Source of the DNA: Actinomycetota bacterium
GTDB taxonomy: Bacteria; Actinomycetota; Humimicrobiia; Hakubellales; JAMDDV01
NCBI GenBank assembly: GCA_023488455.1
Contig: JAMDDV010000034.1
Coordinates: 1-64,000 of the forward strand
Length of the DNA stretch: 64,000 nt
Reading direction: 5' to 3'
The notes below the pieces were generated by a model, which did not search any database, was not told where the DNA came from, and saw nothing but the letters and a program-made list of their open reading frames with translations. Below are positions 9,122-18,404 of this stretch, in pieces; position 1 is the stretch's first letter, and each line of letters starts with the position of its first letter. A program made the translations under genes and the position numbers.

Positions 9122-11209
9122 TCATAAATACAGCGAGGGATTTATCTTTTCGAAGTCAGCAAATCTCCTGTAAATGCTGACGCATCTCTTTAATATTGAA
9201 AGACGCTGCGCTCTTACTTCTTCCTCATCAGTCATCACAAGCACGCCGTCAAAAAAAGCATCTATCGGATTCTTTAGCTTCACAAGCTCCTTCAACACCT
9301 GGACGTGATTTCCGTTCTCAATCATGGCCGCAACCGACCTCTCGACGCTCTCGCAGGTGGAGAGCAAAACAAGCTCAACCTGCTCATTTAACCTTTCTTT
9401 ATCTACTTCAACACCCGTCCAGTTCCTTGAAAGATTATTACATCGCTCAAAAGGCCTTACTATCAGTTCGACGAATTCTTTCAGCTCAAATGCCTCAGCA
9501 GCCTTCAACCTTTCAAACAGGTCAACAAGGTCATCGTGACCGCTATATATTATCGCGTCAACAAGCTCATAGTTCCTGCCCTCTTCCTTCAAAGACCTTT
9601 CAAGACGCTGCAGTACGAACTCAAGCGCGCTGTGTGCAACCTCCTTAAAATCTTTTAAATTTTTGTCCTGAGCAAGGTAGGCGTCGTAAGCAAACTGAAA
9701 AGCTTGAAGAAGTGAAATGGACAAACGGAACTTCTTGATTATATTGACAATACCGTTTGCCTTCCGCCTGAGCGCATAAGGGTCCTGCGATCCTGTTGGG
9801 ACCAGACCTATGCCAATTAAGCCCACGATGGAATCAAATTTATCAGCAAGCGCCAGAATAGCACCCTCATTAGTCTCAGGAAGACCATCAGAACTCCCCC
9901 TTGGAAGGTAATGCTCAAATATTGTCCTGGCAGCCTTTGTTTCAGACTTCTGCTCCCTGAGATAATAATCGCCCATTATGCCTTCAAGATCTGGAAACTC
10001 CCTGACCATGGAGGTTAAAAGATCGTTCTTGCAATTTTGCGCAGCCATGGTCAGTGCCCCAATGTCCAGATCATTGTTGAAAATCGTAGTTAATTTGTCG
10101 GAAATTTCAACGAGTCTGTCCGCCTTGTCCCTCATGCTTCCGAGTTTTTCATGAAACATCAGACCTGAGAGTTGAGAATAAAGCGAATAAAAGTCCACCC
10201 TCATATCCTCCTCAAGAAAGAAATCAGCATCATCTAACCTTGCCAGCAGAACTTTCTCGTTTCCACTTCTGATCTCGTCAACCTCGTCCGGCGAACCGTT
10301 GCTCACGAACACAAACTTTGGCAGTAGATTCCCTTTCAGGTCAAAGATGGGAAAATAGCGCTGGTGAGACATCATTGCTGATTTCAAGACCGGCTCAGGA
10401 AGCCTGAGGTAGTTAGCATCAAAACTGCCCAGAACAGCTGTTGGATACTCAACCAGATCAACAACCTCATCAAAGACATCCTCATCAAGCAGCACTTTTA
10501 GTCCATGGCTGCACTCGATTTCAGACACCTGCTTCCTGATAATTTCAGCCCGCTCACCCCTGTCCACGACTACAAAATTTTTTCCGAGCAGACCTGCATA
10601 ATCACTTGCAGTTTCAACCTCATGTGGACCAGGTGAAAGAAATCTATGTCCAAATGTACGCCTCCCTGATCTCACACCACCGACCTCAACCCCAAGAAGT
10701 TCATCACCATAAAGAACCAGAACCCACCTTATAGGACGCGAAAATTTGAAGTCACCGTTCCCCCATCTCATCGTTTTTGTAAATGGTATTGACATGACAA
10801 GAGATGATAGAGCTTGCGGAACGATTTCGCTTACAGGTCTCCCTTCTTCCACCTTCTTCAGAAAAACATACTTACCTTTCTCCGTATCAATTATGATGAC
10901 CTCGCTCTCATCTGCAGCATTCGCCCTCAGGAACCCCATCAAGGCCCTGGTGGGCTTGCCTTCTGGATCGTATGAAACACCAAATGAGGGACCCTTGACC
11001 TGTTTTTCAATGCTCCTGCCGCACTCCGCAAGAGTTGTGATATAAATAGCGATTCGCCGCGGCCCACAATACAGCTCAAAGCTATCGAATTCAATATTGA
11101 GGTCGCTCAACACAACGGGCAGATTGACCTTCAGGTATTCAATGGCCTCAATGATGCTGGAGTGTGGAAGCTCCTCGGTGCCCAATTCAAATATCAAGTC
11201 TTTTGGCAT
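9122..11209 (-). CDS. glyS: Glycyl-tRNA synthetase beta subunit
   Basis: The beta subunit of the heterotetrameric bacterial glycyl-tRNA synthetase, 695 residues, the usual size. The N-terminus ([14 protein letters not shown]) is the family hallmark, and the C-terminal part contains the anticodon-binding DALR-type helical region. It supplies tRNA binding while GlyQ activates glycine. The ATG start overlaps the end of glyQ by 16 nt, as expected for subunits needed in equal amounts. Confidence 0.97.
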   Translation of the reverse strand: MPKDLIFELGTEELPHSSIIEAIEYLKVNLPVVLSDLNIEFDSFELYCGPRRIAIYITTLAECGRSIEKQVKGPSFGVSYDPEGKPTRALMGFLRANAADESEVIIIDTEKGKYVFLKKVEEGRPVSEIVPQALSSLVMSIPFTKTMRWGNGDFKFSRPIRWVLVLYGDELLGVEVGGVRSGRRTFGHRFLSPGPHEVETASDYAGLLGKNFVVVDRGERAEIIRKQVSEIECSHGLKVLLDEDVFDEVVDLVEYPTAVLGSFDANYLRLPEPVLKSAMMSHQRYFPIFDLKGNLLPKFVFVSNGSPDEVDEIRSGNEKVLLARLDDADFFLEEDMRVDFYSLYSQLSGLMFHEKLGSMRDKADRLVEISDKLTTIFNNDLDIGALTMAAQNCKNDLLTSMVREFPDLEGIMGDYYLREQKSETKAARTIFEHYLPRGSSDGLPETNEGAILALADKFDSIVGLIGIGLVPTGSQDPYALRRKANGIVNIIKKFRLSISLLQAFQFAYDAYLAQDKNLKDFKEVAHSALEFVLQRLERSLKEEGRNYELVDAIIYSGHDDLVDLFERLKAAEAFELKEFVELIVRPFERCNNLSRNWTGVEVDKERLNEQVELVLLSTCESVERSVAAMIENGNHVQVLKELVKLKNPIDAFFDGVLVMTDEEEVRAQRLSILKRCVSIYRRFADFEKINPSLYL

Positions 11210-12066
11210 AGTGGAAAACCCAGCTCTTCTCTCTGTTTTATATACATTAATGCAACTTTTTTTGAAAGACTGCGTACCCTGTTTATATAAAATGTCCTCT
11301 CGGTAACGCTGAAAGCCCTTCTTGCTTCAAGCAGATTAAAAATGTGTGAACATTTAAGCACCTGGTCGTATGCGGGTAGAACCAGCATAAAAGATATCAT
11401 TCGCTTGCACTCACCCTCGCACATCTCAAACATCTTTTTCAAAACCTCGACATCTGCTTTTTCAAAGTTAAACTGCGACCACTCCTGCTCACTGATTTTG
11501 TGTATATCTCCGTAAGAAATATTACCAACCCAGCTTAGATCAAACACATTGCTGACCTTTTGAAGATACATCGATATGCGCTCAAGACCGTATGTTATCT
11601 CCACCGTAATCGGCTTGAGGTCCGTTCCTCCGGCCTGCTGAAAGTACGTAAATTGCGTTATCTCCATCCCATCGATCCAGACTTCCCATCCGAGACCTGA
11701 GGCCCCAAGCGATGGTGACTGCCAGTCATCCTCAATAAACCGAACATCATGCTTTAGCAGGTCGACGCCAAGCAGCTCCAGGCTCTTAAGATACCTGTCC
11801 TGGATATCATCCGGCGAAGGTTTGATGACCACTTGAAGTTGGTAATAATGCTGAAGTCGAAATGGATTCTCGCCATACCTGCCGTCCGTTGGCCTTCTCG
11901 AAGGCTCCACATAAACTGCACTCCACGGCTCAGGCCCAAGCGCTCGCAGGAAAGTGGCGGGATTGGAAGTACCTGCGCCAACTTCCAGATCATAGGGCTG
12001 ATGCATGATGCAACCCAGATCGGCCCAGTATTTAAGCAGTGTTAAAATTATGCTCTGAAAATCCAA
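11194..12066 (-). CDS. glyQ: Glycyl-tRNA synthetase alpha subunit
   Basis: Catalytic class II subunit that activates glycine; 290 residues. Strong family signatures are [20 protein letters not shown] near the N-terminus and [15 protein letters not shown]. The start is TTG, two bases after the recO stop codon, and no ATG lies upstream in frame. Having split glyQ/glyS rather than the single-chain enzyme fits Firmicutes-like or deep actinobacterial lineages. Confidence 0.96.
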   Translation of the reverse strand: MDFQSIILTLLKYWADLGCIMHQPYDLEVGAGTSNPATFLRALGPEPWSAVYVEPSRRPTDGRYGENPFRLQHYYQLQVVIKPSPDDIQDRYLKSLELLGVDLLKHDVRFIEDDWQSPSLGASGLGWEVWIDGMEITQFTYFQQAGGTDLKPITVEITYGLERISMYLQKVSNVFDLSWVGNISYGDIHKISEQEWSQFNFEKADVEVLKKMFEMCEGECKRMISFMLVLPAYDQVLKCSHIFNLLEARRAFSVTERTFYINRVRSLSKKVALMYIKQREELGFPLCQKT

Positions 12067-12068
12067 GA

Positions 12069-12842
12069 CTATTTACCCCATTCTCCAGAAATCTGATCCA
12101 TCACCTTCAGAAACCTGTAGCTCGACAGACTTTTTTCAAGATGATAGGAGATAAAGGCTTTTACCAGCGAATCCACCTCTTCAAGTGATCTGTTGCTTGC
12201 GATATCGGTTTTTTGCCAATCCTCCATCGGATTAAAAAACAGATCGTGTAAAAGTTTGATGGACTCCATGCTCAGGCGCCTTGTATAAGCCATCTCCACA
12301 GCACAGTCTGCACAGACGACTCCACCACTGCCGACGCTAAATAAAAATCCCTGGTTTAATATCATATCGCGGCCGCATATGCAACAGTTTTCAATCAAGG
12401 GTTCAAATCCCAACATGGTTAAGTATTTTGCCTGAAACGACATCAGCAAAAGCTTCAACCTGGAATCTGCTTTATCAAGTTGTTGAAAGAAATAATAAAC
12501 CAGCTCATACGGTTCCCTGCGAGGCTCCTCAAGCTGACATCGCAGCGCCATATCCGCAATGACCGAGGCGCACGCAACCTTGCGCAGGTCAGATTTAATG
12601 CCTTTAAATGAGCCAACAGTCTCAGACTGCAGAACTATATCCAGGCCCTTACCGGTATATAAAAAAAGATCCGCACACGTAAAGGGTTCCAGCTTGCCAC
12701 CAAACTTGCTTTTTGTCTTTCTTACACCCTTTGCCACTGCGCTGAGCAAGCCTCTTTCCCTGGACAGCAGCCGCAGTATCCTGTCTGACTCACCCAGTTT
12801 TAGCGTTGAAAGCACTATTGCGCGCATCTTGTAGTTTGGCAT
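12069..12842 (-). CDS. recO: DNA repair protein RecO
   Basis: Loads RecA onto SSB-coated DNA in the RecFOR pathway. From the ATG at 12842 it has 257 residues, starting [11 protein letters not shown], which matches the family's N-terminal OB fold. An upstream in-frame ATG at 12878 would add 12 residues inside cdd and is less likely. A zinc finger is visible (CCICGRD followed by CADC). The start lies one base after the cdd stop (TAA T ATG), so translation is probably coupled. Confidence 0.92.
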   Translation of the reverse strand: MPNYKMRAIVLSTLKLGESDRILRLLSRERGLLSAVAKGVRKTKSKFGGKLEPFTCADLFLYTGKGLDIVLQSETVGSFKGIKSDLRKVACASVIADMALRCQLEEPRREPYELVYYFFQQLDKADSRLKLLLMSFQAKYLTMLGFEPLIENCCICGRDMILNQGFLFSVGSGGVVCADCAVEMAYTRRLSMESIKLLHDLFFNPMEDWQKTDIASNRSLEEVDSLVKAFISYHLEKSLSSYRFLKVMDQISGEWGK

Positions 12843-12843
12843 A

Positions 12844-13257
12844 TTAGATTTTTTTGAAAGCGTGAGGTAGAAGCTCATCCAGGCTGTATTTCTTATAATT
12901 ACAGTTGATATCAGACACTATTACTTCCATATCATCAGAAAATTCCGATAAAACCTGTCTGCATGCGCCACATGGCGCCGCGATATCCTTGCTTGCCGCG
13001 GACTTTGCCCCCTTCCTCTCTCCGACAACAGCGATCTTCTTTATCTTAAGGGTAGGACCAACTTCTCTGACTGCCATGAAAACAGCAGCACGCTCTGCGC
13101 AGATGGTAAGCCCATACGAGACGTTCTCCACGTTGCAGCCTGTAAAAGCCTTTCCATCGTTTGTCATCAGAGCCGCTCCCACCAGAAATCTCGAATATGG
13201 AGCGTATGCTCGTTCTCTCGCCTCCAGTGCCATCTTAACAAGCTCAATATCCTTCAT
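12844..13257 (-). CDS. cdd: Cytidine deaminase
   Basis: Deaminates cytidine and deoxycytidine in pyrimidine salvage. 137 residues, typical of the tetrameric form. The zinc site is complete: C53-A-E55 (TICAERAAV) with the proton-shuttling Glu, and C96 and C99 in PCGACR. The ATG start follows GGAAGATAA. It sits between dgkA and recO, as in many Gram-positives, although era, often found next, is missing here. Confidence 0.96.
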   Translation of the reverse strand: MKDIELVKMALEARERAYAPYSRFLVGAALMTNDGKAFTGCNVENVSYGLTICAERAAVFMAVREVGPTLKIKKIAVVGERKGAKSAASKDIAAPCGACRQVLSEFSDDMEVIVSDINCNYKKYSLDELLPHAFKKI

Positions 13258-13276
13258 TTATCTTCCTTTTAAAGCT

Positions 13277-13987
13277 TCACATATAAATTTTCGCAAGCTG
13301 AAAAATCAATACAGTGGCTAATATCCCTATTATAGATCCAGCGACAACCTCGACGAAGTTATGTATCTTCTTCTCAAGTCTGCTCTGGATGACCAGAAGC
13401 GCCATGAATAATGATATCGAAGATATCAGGTAGTTCTGCGTGATAAGTGTTATCGCAGTAAAACCTGAGAACGCAAGTGCACTGTGTCCGCTCGGAAACC
13501 CGCCTGAAATCGGCGTGCCGGTTCTGGAGAATGCTTTTAACATTATGACGAGGATTGAAACCAGGAGCAGGCAGACCACCGTAATGGCGGGGGCGGACTG
13601 CGCAACTCGGTTAATGATCGACAGCGCAAAAGGGCTCATGCGGTCAAAAAACAGAAGATATCCGATCAAAATAGCAGTCATGCTCGTTATCAGGACAGCT
13701 GCTGCCGAGACATCTTTCGCAACTTTTGCCATCGGATGTCTGGAAGATATGTAGATGTCAATAATCGCCTCGACTGCAGTATTAAAGAGCTCGGCAGTTA
13801 TCACAATTGCGATTATTAGGAGCAGACCAATGAATTCAATACGGGTTAAATTCAAAAACAGGCTCGCTATAAGCACGGCGATCGCTATGGCGAAATGAAT
13901 CTGCATGCTTCTCTGGGTTCTCAATACATGGATCAGACCTGATATGGCATAATTGAAGCTCTGGATGATGTTTCTCTTCCTATCCAA
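13277..13987 (-). CDS. Fused diacylglycerol/undecaprenol kinase and PAP2 phosphatase
   Basis: A 236-residue membrane protein with two enzymes in one chain. Residues 1-115 form a DgkA-type kinase with three membrane helices and the motif AELFNTAVEA (66-73). Residues 115-236 form a PAP2 phosphatase with PSGHS (165-169) and SR-x5-H (202-209); the first PAP2 motif is degenerate. I chose the TTG at 13987 because the upstream part of the open frame is antisense-like ybeY sequence and GGAG lies about 10 nt before it; it overlaps the ybeY stop by 8 nt. In Gram-positives such domains act on undecaprenol and undecaprenyl (pyro)phosphate. Confidence 0.87.
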   Translation of the reverse strand: MDRKRNIIQSFNYAISGLIHVLRTQRSMQIHFAIAIAVLIASLFLNLTRIEFIGLLLIIAIVITAELFNTAVEAIIDIYISSRHPMAKVAKDVSAAAVLITSMTAILIGYLLFFDRMSPFALSIINRVAQSAPAITVVCLLLVSILVIMLKAFSRTGTPISGGFPSGHSALAFSGFTAITLITQNYLISSISLFMALLVIQSRLEKKIHNFVEVVAGSIIGILATVLIFQLAKIYM

Positions 13988-14456
13988 TCCCGTTAAGCTC
14001 CGCAACAAAAGAATCGAATGCCGGCAATCCCCTGACCCTCTTGACAATCTGTTCCTGCAACTGGTACATCGGATTGTCATCATTATACGTCCCGTGCTCC
14101 ATGCCCAGCGAATGCAAACACCCGTGCACGACAAGGCGCACGAGCTCCTCCTTAAAAGGACAGCCTGCCTCCCTTGCGTTCTTGAGCGCTACATGTGGAC
14201 AGATGAATACCTCACCTGTAATGCTATCAGCGTGCTTTTCATCTTTTCCGTATTCAAGCGAGATAACATCAGTTGGCTCCTTCTTCTCAAAATACCTCTT
14301 ATTGACTGACCTCATTTCAACAGGATCCACAAATATGATCTCCAGCAGCCCTAGCGACCTCAGTCCGGCAACCTTTTTCAAAAGTGAGACCGTGCTGGTA
14401 ACCAGCCGTTTGCTTAACTTGAAATGCTCGATGCAGTTATTTATTTGAATTTCCAT
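13980..14456 (-). CDS. ybeY: Endoribonuclease YbeY (rRNA maturation factor)
   Basis: A zinc-dependent endoribonuclease for 16S rRNA 3' maturation and ribosome quality control, 158 residues. The metal site HGCLHSLGMEHG (H111, H115, H121) is the family signature, preceded by TDVISLEYG. The ATG start overlaps the end of the pgpH-like gene by 20 nt. The phoH-pgpH-ybeY-dgkA-cdd order is the standard neighbourhood. Confidence 0.96.
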   Translation of the reverse strand: MEIQINNCIEHFKLSKRLVTSTVSLLKKVAGLRSLGLLEIIFVDPVEMRSVNKRYFEKKEPTDVISLEYGKDEKHADSITGEVFICPHVALKNAREAGCPFKEELVRLVVHGCLHSLGMEHGTYNDDNPMYQLQEQIVKRVRGLPAFDSFVAELNGIG

Positions 14457-16554
14457 TTAATATCTTTAGCTCACCAGGTTTGATCACATGCTCTGGGTAT
14501 TTTACCCGCGAATGGTATATTCCAATCAAGATCTGATTAAAGGCAGTCATCATATTATTCAATTCCTTAAGAGTGAGGTCGCATTCATCCAGTTGGCCGT
14601 CAGCCAACTTGTCATAAACTATGTTCTTAATCATATGTTCAATGTGCGAAGGCGATTGCAGCGCGATCGAGCGCGCAGTAGCCTCAACAGCATCAGCCAA
14701 CATGAGTATCGCGGCCTCCTTGCTCTGCGGCTTTTTCGCAGGATAGCGAAACGTCTGTTCCGTTATCACGTTACGATAGTCCATCTTTTTCTGGCGATGA
14801 TAGAAATATGATATTATGCTTGACCCATGATGCTGGCTTATCAGGTCGATGATCTGTTTGGGCAATCTCGACTTCTGAGCCATCTCCACTCCGTCCTTCA
14901 GATGATTAGTTATTATGATCCTGCTCAAACCAGGGTTTATGTCATCATGAATATTTTCGCCGATCTGATTTTCGGAAAAGAAATATGGTCTCCTTATCTT
15001 GCCTATATCATGATAATATGAAGCTACCCTGACCAGCAAAGAGTTGGCGCCAACGACATCTGCAGCTGATTCAGCTATGTTGCCAACAACCAAACTGTGA
15101 TTGTAGGTGCCAGGAGCCTCCATCAGCAGCCTTTTGAGCAGAGGATTATTCGGACTTGACAACTCCAAGAGCCGCATGCTCGTCGTTACGCCGAAGATGT
15201 TCTCGAGAAACGGGAGAGCGCCTATGGTTATTATCGAACACGCTATACCATTAACAAGCGACATCGATGAATAGAAAACAACTGTGAAAAAGTTATTCCC
15301 GGAGACCGTAAGAGCTGCAGTTAACACAGCCAGTATTCCTGCGATGATGAATCCAGACTTTACAACATCAGACCTGACCGATGCTCTTGTCACAACAAAG
15401 GAAGAAAACATCCCGCCGAGCAATCCTGAGAGCAGGTACACATAATTAAAATTGGTTGCTATCGCAGTTACAACACTGGTAAACAGAACTGACATTATCG
15501 CAACCCGAGCACCGAAAAGTATTGTAAGTATCATTCCGACGGCAGCTATCGGTATGAGGAAACCGTAAAAAGGCGCCTGGATGTCGACCAGAAAGGATAT
15601 GAATTTGGTGAATAATGAGAACAGAAAAAGCAGCATTGCAATCAAAAGCAACCATACAGGACGATCATATACCTCTGGGCTGAACTTCCGTATGAACATG
15701 GCAAGCAAGATTATCGAACTAATCAGGATTACACTTGTGCTCGCACCACCTAACCAGTCGTATTCCCGGCTCAATAAACCAAGGTTATCCAGGATTAGCA
15801 TTGTTCGTTCATCCACGATGGCGCCGTCCATTATGATTGTCTGGTCTTTTTTTATCGAAATGGTCACAGGTTGAACGGCTGCTTTTGCTGCTTTTCTTGC
15901 AGTAGTCGTCTCCTCCTCATCATAGATAGCAGTTGACGTAATATATTTCTTTACGATCTCTGAAATATAGGGCAGGTAATTAATGTATTCGGGGGAGTCA
16001 TTGAGTTGCTCGATCAACTCGTTCTGCAGGCTTGTGACCTCATTATCCTTAACAAGCCCTCCCATGGCCAATCTTATCAGTTCCATTGACTTGGTCTCAA
16101 CGCGCTTGATGTTCTCCATCTCAGCAGATAGCAGATACAACAGGAAGTTATCTGAAAATGCATCCTCTATATTGCTCTTTGCCCTCACAAGCTTTTCATC
16201 AATCGTCAGATTCTCCATTGCCCTAACCTGATAGATCTTATAAAAAAGCTCAGATACCTTGGACATGGAACTATCAATCGCATTTGAGTCATATACGAAT
16301 ACAGGAGGAACCTCAAGTTCAGCCTTATTACGTTCCTGCTCAGTAGTTTTAACGTCCTCGAATTCAATGCTCCTGGGAGCTTTTATAGTCCTTGGGCTGG
16401 GTTGCCCCAATTGAACATCTATACTCGGAGAGAAGTCGCTTAGAAGAAGCGAACCCATTAGTGCCGTGAACACAATGATCAAAACTATCCTCTGGACGCT
16501 CTTATTGTTAAACGAGAAAAAGCGTCTGGATGAGCTAAATGAATTTTTTTTCAT
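14437..16554 (-). CDS. pgpH: 7TM-HD domain phosphodiesterase (PgpH-like, cyclic di-AMP)
   Basis: A 705-residue membrane protein. One N-terminal membrane helix is followed by an extracytoplasmic domain (about 50-270), seven membrane helices (about 275-470) and a cytoplasmic HD domain with HSLVVGNIAESAA and YYHDIGK. Characterised members hydrolyse cyclic di-AMP to pApA and so control potassium and cell wall balance. The start is ATG, 5 nt after the phoH stop, and it overlaps ybeY. Confidence 0.93.
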   Translation of the reverse strand: MKKNSFSSSRRFFSFNNKSVQRIVLIIVFTALMGSLLLSDFSPSIDVQLGQPSPRTIKAPRSIEFEDVKTTEQERNKAELEVPPVFVYDSNAIDSSMSKVSELFYKIYQVRAMENLTIDEKLVRAKSNIEDAFSDNFLLYLLSAEMENIKRVETKSMELIRLAMGGLVKDNEVTSLQNELIEQLNDSPEYINYLPYISEIVKKYITSTAIYDEEETTTARKAAKAAVQPVTISIKKDQTIIMDGAIVDERTMLILDNLGLLSREYDWLGGASTSVILISSIILLAMFIRKFSPEVYDRPVWLLLIAMLLFLFSLFTKFISFLVDIQAPFYGFLIPIAAVGMILTILFGARVAIMSVLFTSVVTAIATNFNYVYLLSGLLGGMFSSFVVTRASVRSDVVKSGFIIAGILAVLTAALTVSGNNFFTVVFYSSMSLVNGIACSIITIGALPFLENIFGVTTSMRLLELSSPNNPLLKRLLMEAPGTYNHSLVVGNIAESAADVVGANSLLVRVASYYHDIGKIRRPYFFSENQIGENIHDDINPGLSRIIITNHLKDGVEMAQKSRLPKQIIDLISQHHGSSIISYFYHRQKKMDYRNVITEQTFRYPAKKPQSKEAAILMLADAVEATARSIALQSPSHIEHMIKNIVYDKLADGQLDECDLTLKELNNMMTAFNQILIGIYHSRVKYPEHVIKPGELKILNGNSNK

Positions 16555-16559
16555 AATAG

Positions 16560-17567
16560 TTATTTAGCCAGATTTTCATTTTTCCTTTTTAACGCAGAAC
16601 TCTTGCCCTTCTCCTCATATAATTTGTAAGCATTTACGATCTTCTGCACAAGCCGATGCCTAACAACATCACGTGAATCCAAATAGCAGAACTCTATGTC
16701 ATCCAGGCCGTCAAGTATCTCGGCAACCGTTTTAAGGCCAGAAAATTTGCCCTCGGGCAGATCAATCTGGGTTATGTCCCCTGTTACCACTGCCTTTGAA
16801 CCAAACCCAAGCCTTGTTAAGAACATTTTCATCTGCTCCGGGGAGGTGTTCTGTGCTTCATCGAGGATTATGAATGAGTCGTTTAAGGTTCTACCTCGCA
16901 TATACGCAAGTGGAGCAACCTCTATTATCCCCCTGTCCATTAAATTGTGAAACTGCTCTGCACCCATCATCTCAAACAACGCATCATAGAGTGGCCTTAA
17001 ATAGGGATCCACCTTCTCGTAAAGATCTCCTGGCAGAAATCCAAGCTTCTCTCCCGCCTCCACAACTGGCCTGACCAGAATTACCCTTGAGACCTCCTTG
17101 TTAGATAGGGCACTTACTGCCATTGCCATAGCAAGGTAGGTCTTGCCAGTCCCGGCAGGTCCAATCGCAAAAACAAGCGTATTTTTTCTGATCGCATCAA
17201 CATATCCCTTCTGACCAGGTGTTTTGGGCCTGATTATCTTTCCCCTGTACGTAAGTATCGAGTCATTATAAAGTTGATGTGGTCTATACTCATCCTTTGC
17301 TTCTATCGCATCGATCGTCCTTAATACTGTATCAACATCGAGCTCCTGACCCTGGTTGGCCTGCTTTATGAGTTCGGAGATCACTTCTGACGCTATAATC
17401 GTGGCTTCCTCTTCGCCTTCAATCTCAATCTTATCTCCAAGCACAAAAATCTCCACGTTAAGATTATTTTCAACCAGTCTAAGGTTGGAGTCCTGGTTGC
17501 CAAGAAGCTCAAGCATGTCCCTGCCAGGTTCCAGATTAACATTAATAAGCAACCTATTTTTCACCAA
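16560..17567 (-). CDS. phoH: PhoH-family ATPase (PhoH/PhoL)
   Basis: A cytoplasmic P-loop ATPase of 335 residues with Walker A GPAGTGKT (136-143) and Walker B/sensor segments ILDEAQN and VVTGDITQIDLP. An N-terminal KH-like region precedes the ATPase. Its position with ybeY suggests a role in rRNA or RNA processing. The start is TTG at 17567 or GTG one codon later, with GAGG upstream; both are plausible. Confidence 0.95.
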   Translation of the reverse strand: MVKNRLLINVNLEPGRDMLELLGNQDSNLRLVENNLNVEIFVLGDKIEIEGEEEATIIASEVISELIKQANQGQELDVDTVLRTIDAIEAKDEYRPHQLYNDSILTYRGKIIRPKTPGQKGYVDAIRKNTLVFAIGPAGTGKTYLAMAMAVSALSNKEVSRVILVRPVVEAGEKLGFLPGDLYEKVDPYLRPLYDALFEMMGAEQFHNLMDRGIIEVAPLAYMRGRTLNDSFIILDEAQNTSPEQMKMFLTRLGFGSKAVVTGDITQIDLPEGKFSGLKTVAEILDGLDDIEFCYLDSRDVVRHRLVQKIVNAYKLYEEKGKSSALKRKNENLAK

Positions 17568-17585
17568 CTTAAATAAACCTCACTT

Positions 17586-18026
17586 TTAAGATAATATTTT
17601 CTCAACAATCTTGCGCACAGTACTTCCATCGGCTTTTCCCTTCACCTGTGCCATGACCCTGCCCATCACAGCGCCGACCTGTGCCGACCCGCTGGCATTA
17701 AGCTCAGCAATAACATTTTTGACCAGCTTCTCGACCTCATCTTCGGAAAGCTGTTCAGGCAGATAGTCCGAAAGTATATCTTTCTCGGCTTTCTCCTTCT
17801 CGAGAAGATCTACCCTTGAAGTTTTCTCATACTCAGCTATGGCCTGATCCCTTCTCTTTATCTCCCTCTTTACCACAGATATCAATTCATCCTCGGAAAG
17901 TTCTTTCTGTTTTGCTATCTCTGCATTTCGGATCTCAGAAACTAGAAGCCTTAAAGTGGATAGCCTTAATTTTTCCTGGTTTTTGAGCGACTGCTTAAAA
18001 TCAAGATCAATTCTTTCTTTTAACAT
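17586..18026 (-). CDS. yqeY: GatB/YqeY domain protein
   Basis: A 146-residue protein matching the free-standing YqeY family, related to the C-terminal tRNA-binding tail of GatB. Signatures are SALRLL-like N-terminal helix, EDELISVVKREIKRR and the glycine-rich C-terminal GSAQVGAVMGRVMAQVKGKADG. Its exact biochemical role is not established. ATG start behind AAGGAG. It stands between phoH and the HIT gene. Confidence 0.94.
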   Translation of the reverse strand: MLKERIDLDFKQSLKNQEKLRLSTLRLLVSEIRNAEIAKQKELSEDELISVVKREIKRRDQAIAEYEKTSRVDLLEKEKAEKDILSDYLPEQLSEDEVEKLVKNVIAELNASGSAQVGAVMGRVMAQVKGKADGSTVRKIVEKILS

Positions 18027-18035
18027 ATTGCTCCT

Positions 18036-18380
18036 TTATCCTGGCGGCCAGCTCATCGGCCTTCCCCCAAGGAGATGTGCATGCATGTGATCAACACTCT
18101 GGCCCGCCTTAAGTCCAGTATTAATAACAGTGCGATAGCCGTCCTTATCAATCCTGTTACTGGCAGCAAGATCGTGCAGCACTTCAAACATCCTCTTCAG
18201 CACCCCGGCATTCATCCTCGCTATCTCGTTTATGGAGGTAATATGCTTCCTGGGGATCACGAGTATATGCACCGGCGCCTGCGGGTTGATGTCATGAAAA
18301 GCTACGACATCGTCATCCTCGTAAGCCTTGTTCGCTGGAATGCTGCCGTCAGCTATTTTGCAAAAAAGACACTCCTCCAT
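18036..18380 (-). CDS. HIT family hydrolase (HINT-like)
   Basis: A 114-residue histidine-triad nucleotide phosphoramidase of the HINT type. The catalytic triad is H98-x-H100-x-H102 (DHMHAHLLGGRPM), and the N-terminus CLFCKIADG is standard. I chose the ATG at 18380 rather than one 7 codons upstream because GGGAGGT lies 5 nt before it. The true substrate is unknown; these enzymes act on AMP-lysine-like adenylates. It lies in a run with mtaB and yqeY. Confidence 0.94.
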   Translation of the reverse strand: MEECLFCKIADGSIPANKAYEDDDVVAFHDINPQAPVHILVIPRKHITSINEIARMNAGVLKRMFEVLHDLAASNRIDKDGYRTVINTGLKAGQSVDHMHAHLLGGRPMSWPPG

Positions 18381-18404
18381 CTTACCTCCCGTGCGTTCCA
18401 ATTT

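Noticed and set aside
12843..12878. Upstream ATG start for recO adding 12 residues
   Set aside because: The extra residues are encoded inside cdd and do not fit the RecO N-terminus; the ATG at 12842 directly after the cdd stop fits.
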